Origin: Megascapheus bottae
Lineage: Eukaryota > Chordata > Mammalia > Rodentia > Geomyidae
Assembly: GCA_024803745.1 (NCBI GenBank)
Contig: JANJXV010000162.1
Span: 2,044,810-2,108,809 of the forward strand
Direction of reading: 5' to 3'
DNA: 64,000 nt
Under the pieces are notes generated by a model that saw nothing but the letters and a program-made list of their open reading frames with translations, made no database searches and was not told the DNA's origin. Both the position numbers and the translations under genes were made by a program. Numbering within the stretch: the stretch's first letter is position 1; each line of letters begins with the position of its first letter. This document shows, piece by piece, positions 22,936 to 35,279 of the stretch.

Positions 22936-23050
22936 CACCTCTCTCTTCCCTTTCCATTTTCTTCCACCTTTTCCCTCTTCTTCTCTATTTTTCTCTTTTC
23001 CTTCTCTCTCTCCCTCCCTCTCTTCCTTTTTGTCTTCTCTTCTTCCTTGA
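22936..23050. repeat. Polypyrimidine tract
   Basis: About 115 bases nearly all C/T with TCTCTC and TTCC runs. It precedes an antisense B1-like SINE and probably grew from its A-rich tail. Confidence 0.75.
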
Positions 23051-23051
23051 A

Positions 23052-23140
23052 GTATTTTTCTACGTATCCCAGGTTGACCTTGAATCCATGACCCCCGCCT
23101 CAATCTTCCAAATGCTAGGACTACCATAACACCATCAGAT
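23052..23140 (-). repeat. B1-like SINE, antisense
   Basis: cccaggttgaccttgaatcc, atgacccccgcctcaatctt and atgctaggactaccataaca follow antisense B1. Confidence 0.65.
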
Positions 23141-25850
23141 TAAGGAAATCTTGATAACCATGTGCAGTGTTAGCACATGGGATGTCCTTGAGAAAAGTTC
23201 TGTGAACATTGTGACCAAATTCAATTTATTGCTTCCTACTGCATTGCATCTTAGTTATTTATTACAGGTCTATTTCATTTTTACTGCTATATCTCTGTTG
23301 ACTCAACTGTTGCAGGGAGAGGAAGCAAAATGAATGGTACAGAATAGATGTACCATTCAGGATGGGATACTTCATGAGACTGTGAAGCAAGCTTCCAGGC
23401 TAACCCACCAGAGCCGCTTGGCCGAGCAGACAGCTAACAATTCAGTCAGATTCCAAGGAACAAATGATCTGAAGCTCTTTGTTTTTCAGGCTAGTTTATG
23501 ATCTGAAGTTGTTCAAATTGGGATGACTTTGCCTGTTTACTTCACTCTCCCAGCCTTAGCAATCACATACAGAAAGTTTTATCAGGGAATACAAGAGGGG
23601 AGACCTTTTATGTCATATCAATAAATAAAGTGAGCTGAAAGACATTTCTTGTCCACAGTTTCTACAGAAAACTGGTTCTCTTCCCCACGGCTGCTAGTCA
23701 TGGTTGCCGCAGGAGCCAGTTTCAAAGGTTACTCATTGCAGCCAGATAGAGAGTTCTTCCTGGTGCTGGGAGGGCATGAACCTGTGTATTACTGGCTTTT
23801 GTAACTTCATTGTCCACCAATATGAGGAGCTTGTCAAGAGAATAATCTAAGGAGAGAAGGGGAAGGACAGATGACAAAAGATTTCTGTCTTCTTTGATAG
23901 CTAACATTTTGTGACTCATACTGCTAAATGTATCAAAAGATCCTTGGGCAATTTCATATTTGTGAAACAAAGGAAAAGCAACCAGGACACCACATCGACA
24001 CTTTCAGGCAGATGGTGCAAACAGAATTTGCTGTGGCTATATTTCCTCAATTCTCTTTGAACTTAAGGTTATATAGTATTGGCACAGCTTTGTCAGACAT
24101 CTCATCATTATTCAACCATTATTCTCTCCATCATCTCCTTGCCTCATAGTTAGAGATTACGGGTTTAAAAAAGATTGTGTTCACAGAGTATCATTTAGAG
24201 TAAATGTAGTGGTTGAACATAGTATACTATATCCCTCCTCCTGTTTTTGTCTAATGGCAAATATACTAAAAGATAGTTAAGTAAAATTTGAAAAATTTAC
24301 TGAACAGCTAATATGTACTATAATCTGTATTAAGCACTTTACAGAAACAACACAAGAAAGTTATAGAGTCTTTCTTGTGAATTATTGGAGAGAATCCTGA
24401 CGCATAAACATGTTAAATAAATCACCCCAGGTGCTTAAGCTACCAAGTACCTATCTGGCTTCAAAGGCTGATCTCTTTGTATGATAGCATAATCTGTGGG
24501 CACAGTTTTACTTTAGTTGTCTTCATAACTCAATTTCACGGAAAATTGTTGCAGAGGAGCTAAAGGTCTCTAAATTAAGAACAGCTTGAGAACTGCAGGA
24601 AGAAAACGTTCATGTCTTACTTCTGCACAGACATCTGAATCTTCTATTTTACACATAGACATTTTCTTCTGTCTCTGATTATTTTTTTCTTTTTGCCAGT
24701 CCTGGGACATGAACTCAGTGCCTGACTACTGTCCTTGGGCCTTCTCAAGGCTGGAGCTCTATGACTTGAGCCACAGCACCACTTCTGGTGCTGCACCCCT
24801 TCCTTGGAATCAAACCTGGGTCTTTGTGCATGCTAGACGAGCACTATACCAGTAGGCCAAACTCCTGACATGCTGTCTCTGCTTTTATATCTACTTTACA
24901 GCCAAATGAAAATGAAAAGCCATTAGGAAGTTGCATCTACTAATTCTGCTTCTGTTAATAATGCTAAATGCTATATTATATCAGTATATATTATATAGTA
25001 CTGGCTTATTCACAGCTCATATCTAGCACTTTACATAAGGTTGGAACCCAAGTTTAGATTTATGTTGGGAAGTTCTGCATATATAATTGAGGAAATACCT
25101 AGTTTAACCTCAAGTATAGGGAAAGAGGCAGCACTGGGCTTGATAGGTAATGTGGGACTTTAAAATTCTACCCACAATGTTTATAAGTTGAGGCAGTGAG
25201 ACAGTGACTAACAAGCAGAATAATGATCAAAACCTTACATTGTCTTTTATTACAACATATCTGGAGGTGTAGGTGGTTCCTGGAATCCATGGGAAGCTTT
25301 AGTAATATCAGGGACAGCTTTTTCTCTCTGATCTTCTTTGTCTTTTTCCTGTGCGAAAACAGTGTGTTCACATCTTTGGACACACATCTACATTGAAGGC
25401 AACAAGAGCAGGAGTTGTGTCATCATTATTTGTTCTTTTGTTAGGAAAATAAAAACTTTCTTAGAAATGACCTACATGTATTTCTGCTTATATATCCATG
25501 GCCAACAATGATTCCTGGCCATCTCTTGCTGTAAGAAGACAGTGAAATTGAATGTTTCACTACTCCATCCATTACAGTTAAAGATAGTAAAGGAGAAGGA
25601 GGAAGCCACTGGCTTGTGGCTCGTACAACAATATATTTTTAGCTTTTTAATGAGATCCGATTTAGGATTAAATAAAAATCTCTGGAATGCACTTATCAGA
25701 GAGTCTGACATAGTGATAGAAATATAGTAGTTATCATTATTAATAAAAAGAAAACAAGAAATGCTGTTTGCTTTAAATTATACATTCTTTCTTAAATTCT
25801 CCAGTGAAAGAACCCCACAAGAAATAATGATGTTCCAACTTTAAAAATTT
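23141..25850. other. Unique intergenic DNA
   Basis: Apart from the SINE at 24684 and a weak MIR-like trace at 24300-24362 (aagcactttacagaaaca), no gene or repeat is supported in this 2.7 kb. Confidence 0.6.
24684..24872 (-). repeat. Two-module tRNA-derived SINE, antisense
   Basis: Antisense tail and first module: tttttgccagtcctgggaca, then gacttgagccacagcaccac. A second module follows: gaatcaaacctgggtctttg, ccagtaggccaaactcctg. The same bipartite arrangement occurs at 28962, 43918, 46223 and 50052. Confidence 0.8.
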
Positions 25851-28250
25851 AGAACTAGGAATCCATGGAACATTCGTCAATGCAATAAAGGCTGTGTATG
25901 AGAAACCCACTGCTAGTATTACACTTAATGGTGAAAATCTAAAGCCATTCCCTCTAAAATCAGGAATGAGACAAGGATGCCCACTCTATTAACTCCTCTT
26001 TAACATAGTACTAGAATTCCTAGCCAGTGCAATAAGGCAAGAAGCAAGCATAAAGGGGATCCAAGTAGGGAAAGAGGAAATAAAATTATCCCTCTTTGAA
26101 GATGACATGATTCTGTATTTAAAGAATCCTGTACACTCTACGCCCAAGCTCCTTGAGCTGATTCAAAACTTTGGAAGAGTAGCAGGCTATAAAATCAACC
26201 CCCAAAAATCAACTGCCTTCCTTTACGCCAACAGTGAGAGGAAGGAGGCAATAATCAGGAAAGTAACTCCTTTCACAATAGCCTCAAAGAAAATAAAGTA
26301 CCTAGGAATTAGCTTAACTAAGAATGTAAAGGACCTTTTTGATGAAAACTTTAAAACCCTAAAAAAGGAAATTAAAGCAGAACTAAGGAAATGGAAAAAC
26401 CTCCCATGCTCCTGGATTGGAAGAATCAACATTGTGAAAATGACAATCTTGTCAAGGGCTATCTACAAATTCAATGCAATACCCATCAATATCCCAATGG
26501 CATTCTTTAAAGAAATAGAAGAGGCAATTCAAAATTTCATATGGAATAATAAAAGACCCCATATAGCAAAAACACTTCTTAGCAGAAAGAACAGTGCTGG
26601 AGGAATTTCAATTCCAAACTTTAGACTCTATTACAGAGCTATAATTCTCAAAACAGCTTGGTACTGGCACAAGAACAGGCCTGAAGACCAATGGAATAGA
26701 ACTGAGGACCCAGATATTAAACCACAGACCTATGGCCACCTAATCTTTGACGAGGAAGCCAAAAAAATAGAATGTAAGAAAGACAGCCTCTTCAACAAGT
26801 TGTGCTGGCAGAACTGTTTAAGCACCTGCAGAAAACTAAAGTTGGATCCTTCTTTGTCACCTTGCACAAGAATTAACTCCAAATGGATCAAAGACCTGGA
26901 AGTAAAAGCTGACACACTAAAAACTTTACAGGAAGGAATAGGAGATACACTAGGCCTCCTTGGCACAGGTTGAAACTTTCTTAATAAGGACCAAGAATCA
27001 CAACAAATCAGAGAAAGGCTGGATAAGTGGGACTGCATTAAACTGCAGAGGTTTTGTATGGCAAAGGACATAGGTAGTGAATTAATTAGGAAGCCTACAG
27101 AGTGGGAGAAGATCTTCACCAACGAAACAATGGACAAAGGCCTCATATTTAAAATATGTCAACAACTCAAAACATGGAATCACTCCAAAATTAATCTCCA
27201 AAGTAACAACCATCCCATTAAAAAATGGGCCAAAGACTTAAAGAGAATCTTCTCTGAAGAAGAAACAAAAATGGCCTATAGACACATGAAGAAATGCTCA
27301 ACATCTCTGGTCATAAAAGAAATGCAAATCAAAACAACTCTAAGATTCCACCTCACTCCAGTTAGAATGGCCAGGATCAAGAAAACGAATAATAACAGAT
27401 GCTGGAGGGGATGTGGACAGGAGAGATCACTACTACACTGTTGGTGAGACTGCACACTCGTTCAACCACTATGGAAAGCAGTGTGGCATTGCCTTAAAAG
27501 GCTAAACATAGAACTCCCCTATGACCCAGCAATTCTACTACTAGGCATTTACCCAATCATCCAGAAACAAGGGAATACTAAATCCACTAGCACAACAATG
27601 TTCATTGCAGCACTATTCACCATAGCAAAGATATGGAACCAACCTAGATGTCCCTCAGTTGATGAGTGGATCAGCATGTTGTGGTATTTGTACACAATGA
27701 AATTCTACGCTGCTGTCAGAAAGAATGACATTGCCCCATTTGTTCGGGAATGGAAAGACTTAGAAAAAATCATATTAAGTGAAGTAAGCCAGACTCAAAG
27801 GAACTTAGGCTCAATGGTTTCCCTCATTTGTCATAATCAGTAGAAACCGTGGACTCTACCAGCAGAGACCTGAAATAGAGCAAAATCTTGATACATAAGA
27901 CCATATAGTATGAAGCTAATTGAAAGGACCTCGAGGATATTGAAACAAAAGCCATATAACGAATGATTGTTGTCCTTAATGTACTATGTTGTCTCTCATC
28001 ACCTTTGCTGTCCCTTGGTTATCTCATATTGTTACAGTATCTCACGTTGTTATCTGATATATTGAATGTATTTGTACTTGGTTATTTGAAATTTGATAGG
28101 GAAGGGGGAAAAACCAAGACAGGTGGGGAAGGCGGGGGGGAGGGCAATAGGTACCAAGACATGTGAAAGGGTATCAATGTATGTGAATTAATGCACCTTC
28201 TATATGGCAAATATCATGTAACCCTTTTACAATTTACATTAAAAAATTAA
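25851..28250 (+). mobile_element. 5'-truncated L1, plus strand, 2.4 kb
   Basis: The longest L1 in the window. It begins inside the reverse-transcriptase domain of ORF2, continues to the ORF2 stop at 27843, then the 3' UTR with a G-rich tract (28098-28144) and an A-rich end (28240-28255). A weak 7-bp flank match, tagaact, at 25849-25855 and near 28263 could be the target-site duplication. Confidence 0.9.
25852..27843 (+). pseudogene. L1 ORF2, reverse-transcriptase to C-terminus, 3 nonsense mutations
   Basis: ORF2 of L1 encodes endonuclease and reverse transcriptase for target-primed retrotransposition. Here about 660 codons survive in a single reading frame with no frameshift. In-frame stops are at 25990 (TAA), 26971 (TGA) and 27445 (TGA), and the natural stop is at 27841. 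The TGA at 26971 would be explained by CpG decay of CGA. The RT region shows RQGCPL at about 25970, immediately followed by the first stop. The metal-binding motif reads F-E-D-D at 26095-26106 where L1 has F-A-D-D, a change at the residue before the catalytic aspartates. Downstream come the 288-codon open stretch, the Cys-rich tail (CWRGCGQE) and the end EVSQTQRNLGS. The endonuclease domain is missing. Clearly inactive, but unusually frame-intact. Confidence 0.92.
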
Positions 28251-28272
28251 AAAATCATAATATAGAACTTAT

Positions 28273-28743
28273 AATATATTAATTTTTTTCATAGATTTTT
28301 ATTGTAATTAATTGAAAGGTTACATGATATTTGCCAGATAGATGGTGCATTAATTCCCATACATTGATACCCTTTCACATGTCTTGGTCCCCATTTCCCT
28401 CCCTCCCACCCCCCACCCCTCATCTTGTTTTCCCCTGTTCCCTATGCAATTTGAAATAACTAAATACAAATATATCCCATATATCAGGTAACAAAGTGAG
28501 ATACTGTAACAATATGAGATAACCAAGGGACGGCAAAGAGATGAGAGATAACACAGTACCTTAAGAACAACAAGCATTCATTATATGACTTATGTTTCTA
28601 TATCCTAGAGATCCTTTCATTCAGTGTCCTACTATATGGCCTTCTGTATCAAGGTTTTTCTCTATTGCAAATATCTGCTAGGAGTGTCCAAAGTTTCTAC
28701 TAATTATGGCAAATGAGGGAAACCATTGAATATATTAATTTTT
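28273..28743 (-). mobile_element. L1 3'-UTR insertion, minus strand, with 15-bp TSD
   Basis: About 440 bases of antisense L1 3' UTR (T-rich start, C-rich tract 28396-28420, ending at gaaaccatt). It is flanked by an exact 15-bp duplication aatatattaattttt at 28273-28287 and 28729-28743. It sits only about 20 bases after the tail of the plus-strand L1, so the two 3' UTRs face each other as an inverted repeat. Confidence 0.95.
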
Positions 28744-28961
28744 ATATGTATTTTATATGGGTTCAGGAATTTAGGATATAATTTAATAATTTCTGATTAT
28801 AGTATTTTGTATTCCCAAAGAAATATAGAGGAAAGAATAGTTATTGGGAGCAGGGTACCGTATGGCTCATGCCATTTTCTTCCTATTACATAACTTGATT
28901 TATAATTTAATAAAAGATGATTTTGAAGGTTTTTTTATTGCAATGTATAGAGGAGTCACCA

Positions 28962-29162
28962 AAAGTTTTTTCTTTTTTGCCAGTCCTGGGGTTGAACTCA
29001 GGGCCTGGACAGTGTCCTTGAACGTTCTCAAGCCTATTGCTCTAGCAGTTGAGCCATAGCACCACTTCAGCTATTTCTGGGTATGTGGTTAACCAAGTAA
29101 TTGAACCTAGGGCTTCATGCATGCTAGGAGAGCACTCTACTGCTAAGACGAACTCCTGGCCC
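28962..29162 (-). repeat. Two-module tRNA-derived SINE, antisense
   Basis: ttttttgccagtcctggggt, ttgagccatagcaccacttc, then the second module with attgaacctagggcttcatg and gagagcactctactgctaag. Confidence 0.8.
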
Positions 29163-29229
29163 GATTTTGAAAGTTTTAACAAAAATCAAATGACTTTATC
29201 TCCCCAGTGTCCCAGATTATGTGTGTTAC

Positions 29230-29300
29230 ACTTGCATGCACATGTGCAATAATAATATACATTATATAAGTATATATGTATATAAATAAATATAATTATT
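29230..29300. repeat. AT-rich low-complexity run
   Basis: Interrupted AT/TA units (tatatgtatataaataaata). Confidence 0.6.
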
Positions 29301-29435
29301 TTCAATATCCAATCTTTCTATGTAAACTTATCACAAAAATTAGATAAAATAACATACTGATGGAATCATTTCTACTAAGGAATCTTTTTCTACTAAGTGT
29401 GCTAATGTGCTGTCATACTGTCCTTGGGAGAGCTT

Positions 29436-30622
29436 TTGTATGGCAAAGGACATAGCTAGTAAACTAATTAGGAAGCCTTCAGAGTGGGAGATCTTCACCA
29501 ACCATACAACAGACAAAGGCCTCATATCTAAAATATATCAACAGCTCAAAAAATTGAATCAATCTAAAACTAATCTCCATAGTAACAAACAGCCATTAAA
29601 AGATGGGCCAAAGACTTAAAGAGAGTCCTCTCTGAAGAAGAAACAAAAATGGCCTATAGATACATGAAGAAATGCTCAACATCTCTGGTCATAAAAGAAA
29701 TGCAAATCAAAACAACTCTAACATTCCACCTCACTCCAGTTAGAATGGCCAGGATCAGGAAAACGAATAATAACAGATGCTGGAGGGTATGTGGCTAGGA
29801 GGGATCACTACTACACTGTTGGTGGGAGTGCAAACTCCTTCAACCACTATGGAAAGCAGTATGGCAGTTCCTCAAAAGACTAAACATAGAGCAATTCCAC
29901 TACTTGGCATTTACCCAGTCATCCAGAAACAAAGACATACTAAATCCACCAGCACAACAATGTTCATTGCAGCACTATTTATCATAGCAAAGATATGGAA
30001 CCAACCTAGATGTCCCTCAGTTGATGAGTGGATCAACAAGATGTGGTATTCGTACACAATGGAATTCTATGCTGCCGTCAGAAAGAATGACATTGCCCCA
30101 TTTGTTCGGGAATGGAAAGACTTAGAAAAGATCATATTAAGTGAAGTAAGCCAGACTCAAAGGAACTTAGGCTCAACGGTTTCCCTCATTCGCCATAATC
30201 AGTGGAAACCTTGGGCTCTACTAGCAGAGATTTGGAATAGAGCAAAACCTTGATGCAAAAGGCCATATAGTAGGACGCTAAATGAAAGGATCTCTAGGAT
30301 ATAGAAACATAAGCCATATAATGAATGATTGCTGTTCTTACGGTACTATGTTATCTCTCATCTCTTTTGCTGTCCCTTGGCTATCTCATATTGTTACAGT
30401 ATCTCACTTTGTTACCTGATATATCGGATATGTTTGTATTTGGTTATTTGAAATTGATTAGGGAACGGGGGAAAACAAGATGAGAGGTGGGGGTGAGGGG
30501 GAGGGTAATGGGTACCAAGACATGTGAAAGGGTATCAATGTATGGGAATTAATGCACCATCTATCTGGCAAATATCATGTAACCCTTCTATTAATTACAA
30601 TAAAAATATATGAAAAAAAAGA
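29436..30622 (+). mobile_element. 5'-truncated L1, plus strand
   Basis: About 1.19 kb: ORF2 C-terminal third, 3' UTR with a G-rich tract (30466-30504), and an A-rich end at 30600-30621. The left edge aligns with about 27052 of the longer copy. No convincing target-site duplication. Confidence 0.9.
29440..30253 (+). pseudogene. L1 ORF2 C-terminal fragment with deletions and frameshifts
   Basis: Same region of ORF2 as 27058-27843. It begins at the MAKDIASKLIRKPSEWE block in one frame, breaks near 29610 and resumes in another frame from about 29890 with GIYPVIQKQRHTKSTSTTMF, then MFIAALFIIAKIWNQPRCPS and WKDLEKIILSEVSQTQRNLG. Relative to the longer copy about 17 bases are missing at 29890 (aaacatagag joined to caattccac). 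Where other copies stop after the CHNQ residues, this copy reads through into the 3' UTR to 30253 because of a base change (tag to tgg). Not functional. Confidence 0.88.
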
Positions 30623-33600
30623 AATGAAGGATACCTATAGAATGATCTTTGAGTTCTAACACAATAAATAATTAGATTGACTGATTCTCATTATCCACCT
30701 AGCTATTACTGAAAATATGTAAAGGGAAAATTTAGTAGCCAAAGACTGCCTGAGTAAGCTGTTTCATATGCTGGAGTAGGATTTGCCTTTTAAATTGTTT
30801 ACCCATCACTTAAGGATAGTTTACTTTCCAAATGAAACATTCATTTTTTAGGATGTTTCTTTTCTGGTCTAAAGACTACTTTTAAGTAACAGTTTAAAAT
30901 GTTGACATGGAAGTTGAATAAGGGCCATAAGTAAGTTTGATTAATATGTATATCATACCTAAATGCAAGCAGTCATAATTATAGGGAAATTATCAAAGCT
31001 GTAAAGCATTTCCTTTACAAGTACTGAGGGGAGAAAAGAATGGGTAAGATTATTGTGTTCAGTTACTCAGCCTATTCAGTCAAAAAAAAGTGTTTTTTAG
31101 TAAGAATCTAACAAAGTTTTCAGAATGTAACCAAATGCAATCCTATTACTTGTTGCTGTTAAAATACTGTGTAACAAATAATCATGAAGAGATTTAGAAT
31201 GTTCACATTATTATCATGAGTCTATGTGTTATCTCAGTGGTTATATAAACAGTGTAGGATGAAGGTAATTCAAGTTGGGCTAGCTTACATATCTGTTGTC
31301 AGTTGACAGTTTAACAAAGGAGCCTAGACTAGAATGATATTAGCTTGGACAACTCAGCTTCACTCCATCTCTTTCATATCCCTCACTCACACAAGATTAG
31401 CTCACTTTATTTTGGTCATAGTAAGGATCTAGGAATGAGTCAGCTCATTAACAAAAGAAAGAAAGCAAAAATATGCATACTTTAAAAAACCTGTACTTGG
31501 GATACATAGACTAGTATCTTATTTGCTAGAGCAAGTCACATGGTCAAGCCTACAGTCCGAATGGGAGAGGACTACACAGTTCTGGGCAAACATCATGGGT
31601 GTGATATAACCGCTATTTGGAATTTAGAATCTTTAATGCAGTTAATCTACTAAAGCAGACTTTTGTGTTTATTTAGGGACCATAAGAATAGGCTCTGTCT
31701 TTGAAGACTTCAGGCCACATTGGTTGCAGTGTTATTGATTGCCTATAGAACTATCAAACTAGTTTGTATATAGTCTAGTTTGCTTCTTCAATCGGTAATT
31801 AGTTTGTACCTCTCATCAATGTTTGAGAAGTTTTATGAATATTGTAATTACAATACAAGCCTTTATATTTCTTCTCATAGGCCAAACCTTATTCTTCCTT
31901 TCATATAGAAGTTATTGTCTTTGATTAAAAGGAAGCCTCTGAATGAGAGGAAAAACTTCTTTCCAGTATTTCTAGAAGTGGATTTTGGTAGACAAAGAAA
32001 AAGAAAATCTCTACTAATTGGCATAAATTCCATATGGGTATGATATGCCATATATAACTATGGCATTCTTCAAGGACTCCTAGATTTAGGATTGTGGGCA
32101 TATTGCAGGGAATATTAGAAAACTTTATCCTACAGTACCTCCAGAAAAACTAATAAAAAGTCATGTTGCTATTGGAAGACGACCCGTCATTGCATCAAAT
32201 TTTTCTAACTTAAATTTTTCATGCAGAAGCAAGCACTTACCTTGGCAAAGTCTCACATTTTTCAACCCAAGAAATAAGTCTAGTGTTTTCCTCAGTCAAT
32301 TTGAATTTCCAAAGAATATGTTGAAATTTATATATGCCTCTACTTTATAGTTAATTAGTAACTTATTCTTCTCTTATCACTGTAAAACAGAAAAGGTCCA
32401 GACTAAAATTTCATATGGGAAACTTCAGTGCTTAAGAGGATAAGAATGAAAAACCCACAGCAGTTATTTTTTAAGACATAAAGAAATTGCAAATGTTTGT
32501 GAGCTTAGGAGATATATGAAACCACATAAAGCAGCCATCTGTTAAAATAGTTCAAAAGCAAAAGTGTGGTTAGTTATTGACTGGTTTTAATAAGCCTGAA
32601 TGTTGTTAATTCACTTGCAAAGAATTTCAGTCAAAAGTCAAGTCTTCATTATTTTTCAGTAAGCATTTCATGGTCAGTGTTGGATTGCTTGTAGCTTGTG
32701 CTCAGTAGCAGGTGGACCAGATGCTGAACGTTAAATTAACAAAATAACTAGCTCAAATTCTCCTTGCAAGTTTTGATTCCTCCTTGCCTTCCTCCCACAC
32801 ATAAAAATCAGAGATAAGAAAATATATTGGAACAGACAGTTATATAGCCATGGGTTCTTTTTATAAAGTGTATCACCTTGCTTGCTCCATCGATTGACTT
32901 CTGTAACGTCCTTGTATATGGCTGGTGGTGGGATCTGTTTCTGTTCCTCCTTCAGAGAATATTTATGTAGATAGATAGCCAGGCAAATACAGTTTATACT
33001 CAAATGCTGCAGCTTCTACTTAAATAGAATTTTCTACTTTTTTTGTTTCCATTATGCCCTCTACTACAGTTCAAAATGGCTGTTGCCCTAGTTACAGAAA
33101 TGGGGAGGAAAACATTCTTGGTCCTTATGAATGGAAATTAGCTTATATATGCTAATAGCGAGAAATTCAGTATCAGCATTCTTTCATTCCAATTCAGCTT
33201 TCCTCTGAGAAATTGATCCTGAAGCTAAATGGTTGGAGCTCAACTACTTTACCATTTTCAATGATTGTGCTGTTAGAATACCATGAAAAGAGAAAAAAGT
33301 AAGCATCTGATAATTTGCAAAAAATTGTCCTACAGAAAATAAAATTTCTACATGTCCATTGTCACTCAGCAGCACAGGACTGCTGAGTTAGCTAAGTTTG
33401 CACTCTAAACAGATTCCACTATATTTCTAGAATAAAAAATCCATCATCTCAATGACAGCTATGCATTTATGGACATATTACTTATGATTTATGAAAAATT
33501 AAAAATTCATAGTTGCATCTGTGATTGCAGTTCAGTTTCATTGTCATGGCTCTACAAAATAAATACAAAAAATTCAACACTAGAACAATAGTGACACAAT

Positions 33601-33808
33601 TAAATATGTTTTTAGTGTTACATTAAGTGTAAAAACAGATTGTTTATGATGTTTGTTATCAACAATGTGTGTATCATGTTGATTACAATAATAAATTCTA
33701 ACCGATACCTGGTCAATTCTGTTTTTATCTTATAATGTAGCACATATTCCTGCAGCAAGTAGCCATCAAAACAGAGAAGACTTAAGCCTGTAGGACATTT
33801 GAGAAAAG
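30623..33808. other. Unique AT-rich intergenic DNA
   Basis: Apart from the ancient repeat at 31140-31600 nothing is recognisable. The 91-codon minus-strand frame at 32731-33003 has no family features that I can see. Confidence 0.6.
31140..31600. repeat. Ancient mammalian repeat remnant, family unresolved
   Basis: The pattern ctgtgtaacaaataatcatg, caagttgggctagcttacat, gcaagtcacatggtcaagcc and atgggagaggactacacagt follows an old mammal-wide repeat I recall (consensus motifs such as gcataacaaattacc and aagtcacatggccaagcc). I cannot name the family reliably. Confidence 0.45.
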
Positions 33809-33842
33809 TCTGCCAACGCGGATTCTTTCTAATTACTGTAAT
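33809..33842 (+). repeat. Scrap of the 7.1-kb unit at the left edge of copy A
   Basis: 33809-33845 matches 39443-39479 (and the equivalents in B and C) at 36 of 37 bases; the only change is t for g at 33839. It passes directly into the L1 3'-UTR sequence that starts copy A, with a 3-base overlap (ctt). Sequence to the left of 33809 is unrelated to the unit. So a piece normally 1.5 kb from the L1 has been joined to it. Confidence 0.9.
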
Positions 33843-34152
33843 CTTTCACATGCCTTGGTCCCCATTTCCCTCCCCTGACCCCCACCCCTCATCTTGTTTT
33901 CCCCCGTTCCCTATCCAATTTCAAATAACCAAATACAAATATATCCGATATATCAGGTAACAAAGTGAGATACTATAACAATATGAGATAACCAAGGGAC
34001 AGCAAAAGAGATGAGAGATAACATAGTACCTTAAGAACAACAAGCATTCATTATATGGCTTATGTTTCTATATCCTAGAGATCCTTTCATTTAGCGTCCT
34101 ACTATATGGCCTTTTGTATCAAGGTTTTTCTCTATTGCAAATCTCTGCTAGG
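33843..34152 (-). mobile_element. L1 3'-UTR fragment at the left end of unit A
   Basis: Antisense L1 3' UTR starting at ctttcacatgccttggtccc, with the C-rich tract (33865-33890) and running to the attgcaaatctctgctagg block. The T-rich tail is missing because the unit boundary cuts it. Confidence 0.9.
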
Positions 34153-35044
34153 GGATTCTTATGTATATTGTTCTACTTAATCAGAGAGGAGAATCACTTA
34201 TGGAAATAGCAAAGAGTTCTATTGTGGAAATGGATAACAGCTATAGTTGGGTGTTGAACACAGGCTGAGAACACGGTGCAACATAGACTGCCGTCTCAGA
34301 TACCCCACAAATAATTGAAATCATTGTGCCTTGATGTGTCAATAGCCAAGAGCACTGAATTTCCTTTTTCTTTTGCTGTTGTCTAAAGTACTGCAAAAAT
34401 TGGTGTTGGCAGGATACCCTGAAACATCATCCCTGTATGAAGATTTCAAGTGTTTAAAGCATTTGGTAGTATACATAAGTGATTGGCTCTATCTCTATCT
34501 CAGGAAACAGCAGCTGCTTCTAAATGAAAAGTGCTGCATAATCCCATAGAAATCTCTCTGACTACACTGTATGGAGTCATGAGACCAGTTAATGGAGACT
34601 TACATATCCCAACATGACCACCCAAGGCTTTTTAAATCCTCCTCAAGTGTCTATATAGAGAAGGGCAGTAAAGACTTGTACTTCAGTTTCCTCAGTGGCT
34701 GAAGACATAAGGACATTGAGTGTTTAAATGTCCAATGATTCCTATGAACCATGGCTGAATAGTGCTTGTGTACAGAGAGGGACTCTGAGGCAATAATGCA
34801 GGTGGACCTAAGAGGGGAGAACTCCTGAGATAATTTTTATGTAGGAAATAATGCCAGGCTTTATACAAAGACTGGTTTGGCTGGTAAAAGCAAATCTTCT
34901 TCTTGCCTAACTTGGATACCTGGACAAATCACCTTAGGCTCTTCACAGGATTTTTAGGTAACTCCTATGTAATTGTATTATGTTTAGCAAACAGAAAAGT
35001 CTCCAGTCCACCTCCTTGTCTTCCAACTAGAACACATGCCATTT

Positions 35045-35279
35045 AAAGATACGAATTGTGAGATACTGTAACAATATGAGATAACCAAGGGACAGCAAAG
35101 GAGATGAGAGACAACATAGTACATTAGGGACAATAATCATTCGTTATATGGCTTTTGTTTCAATATCCTGGAGGTCCTTTCAATTAGCTTCATACTATAT
35201 GGCCTTATGTATCACGATTTTGAAAAAAAATAAAGTAATTTCACTCTTCTATCAGAAAAATTATAAAGATACGAATTGT
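35045..35279. mobile_element. L1-derived insertion with 15-bp TSD and odd polarity (unit A)
   Basis: The 15-bp sequence aaagatacgaattgt occurs at 35045-35059 and 35265-35279. Between them is an antisense internal L1 3'-UTR segment (35060-35222) that lacks the T-rich tail expected on its left. On its right is an A-rich run (35223-35231) followed by about 33 bases of unknown origin. An A-run on the opposite side from the antisense L1 segment fits a 5'-inverted (twin-primed) product, but this is inference. The same insertion is present in B and C. Confidence 0.75.
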
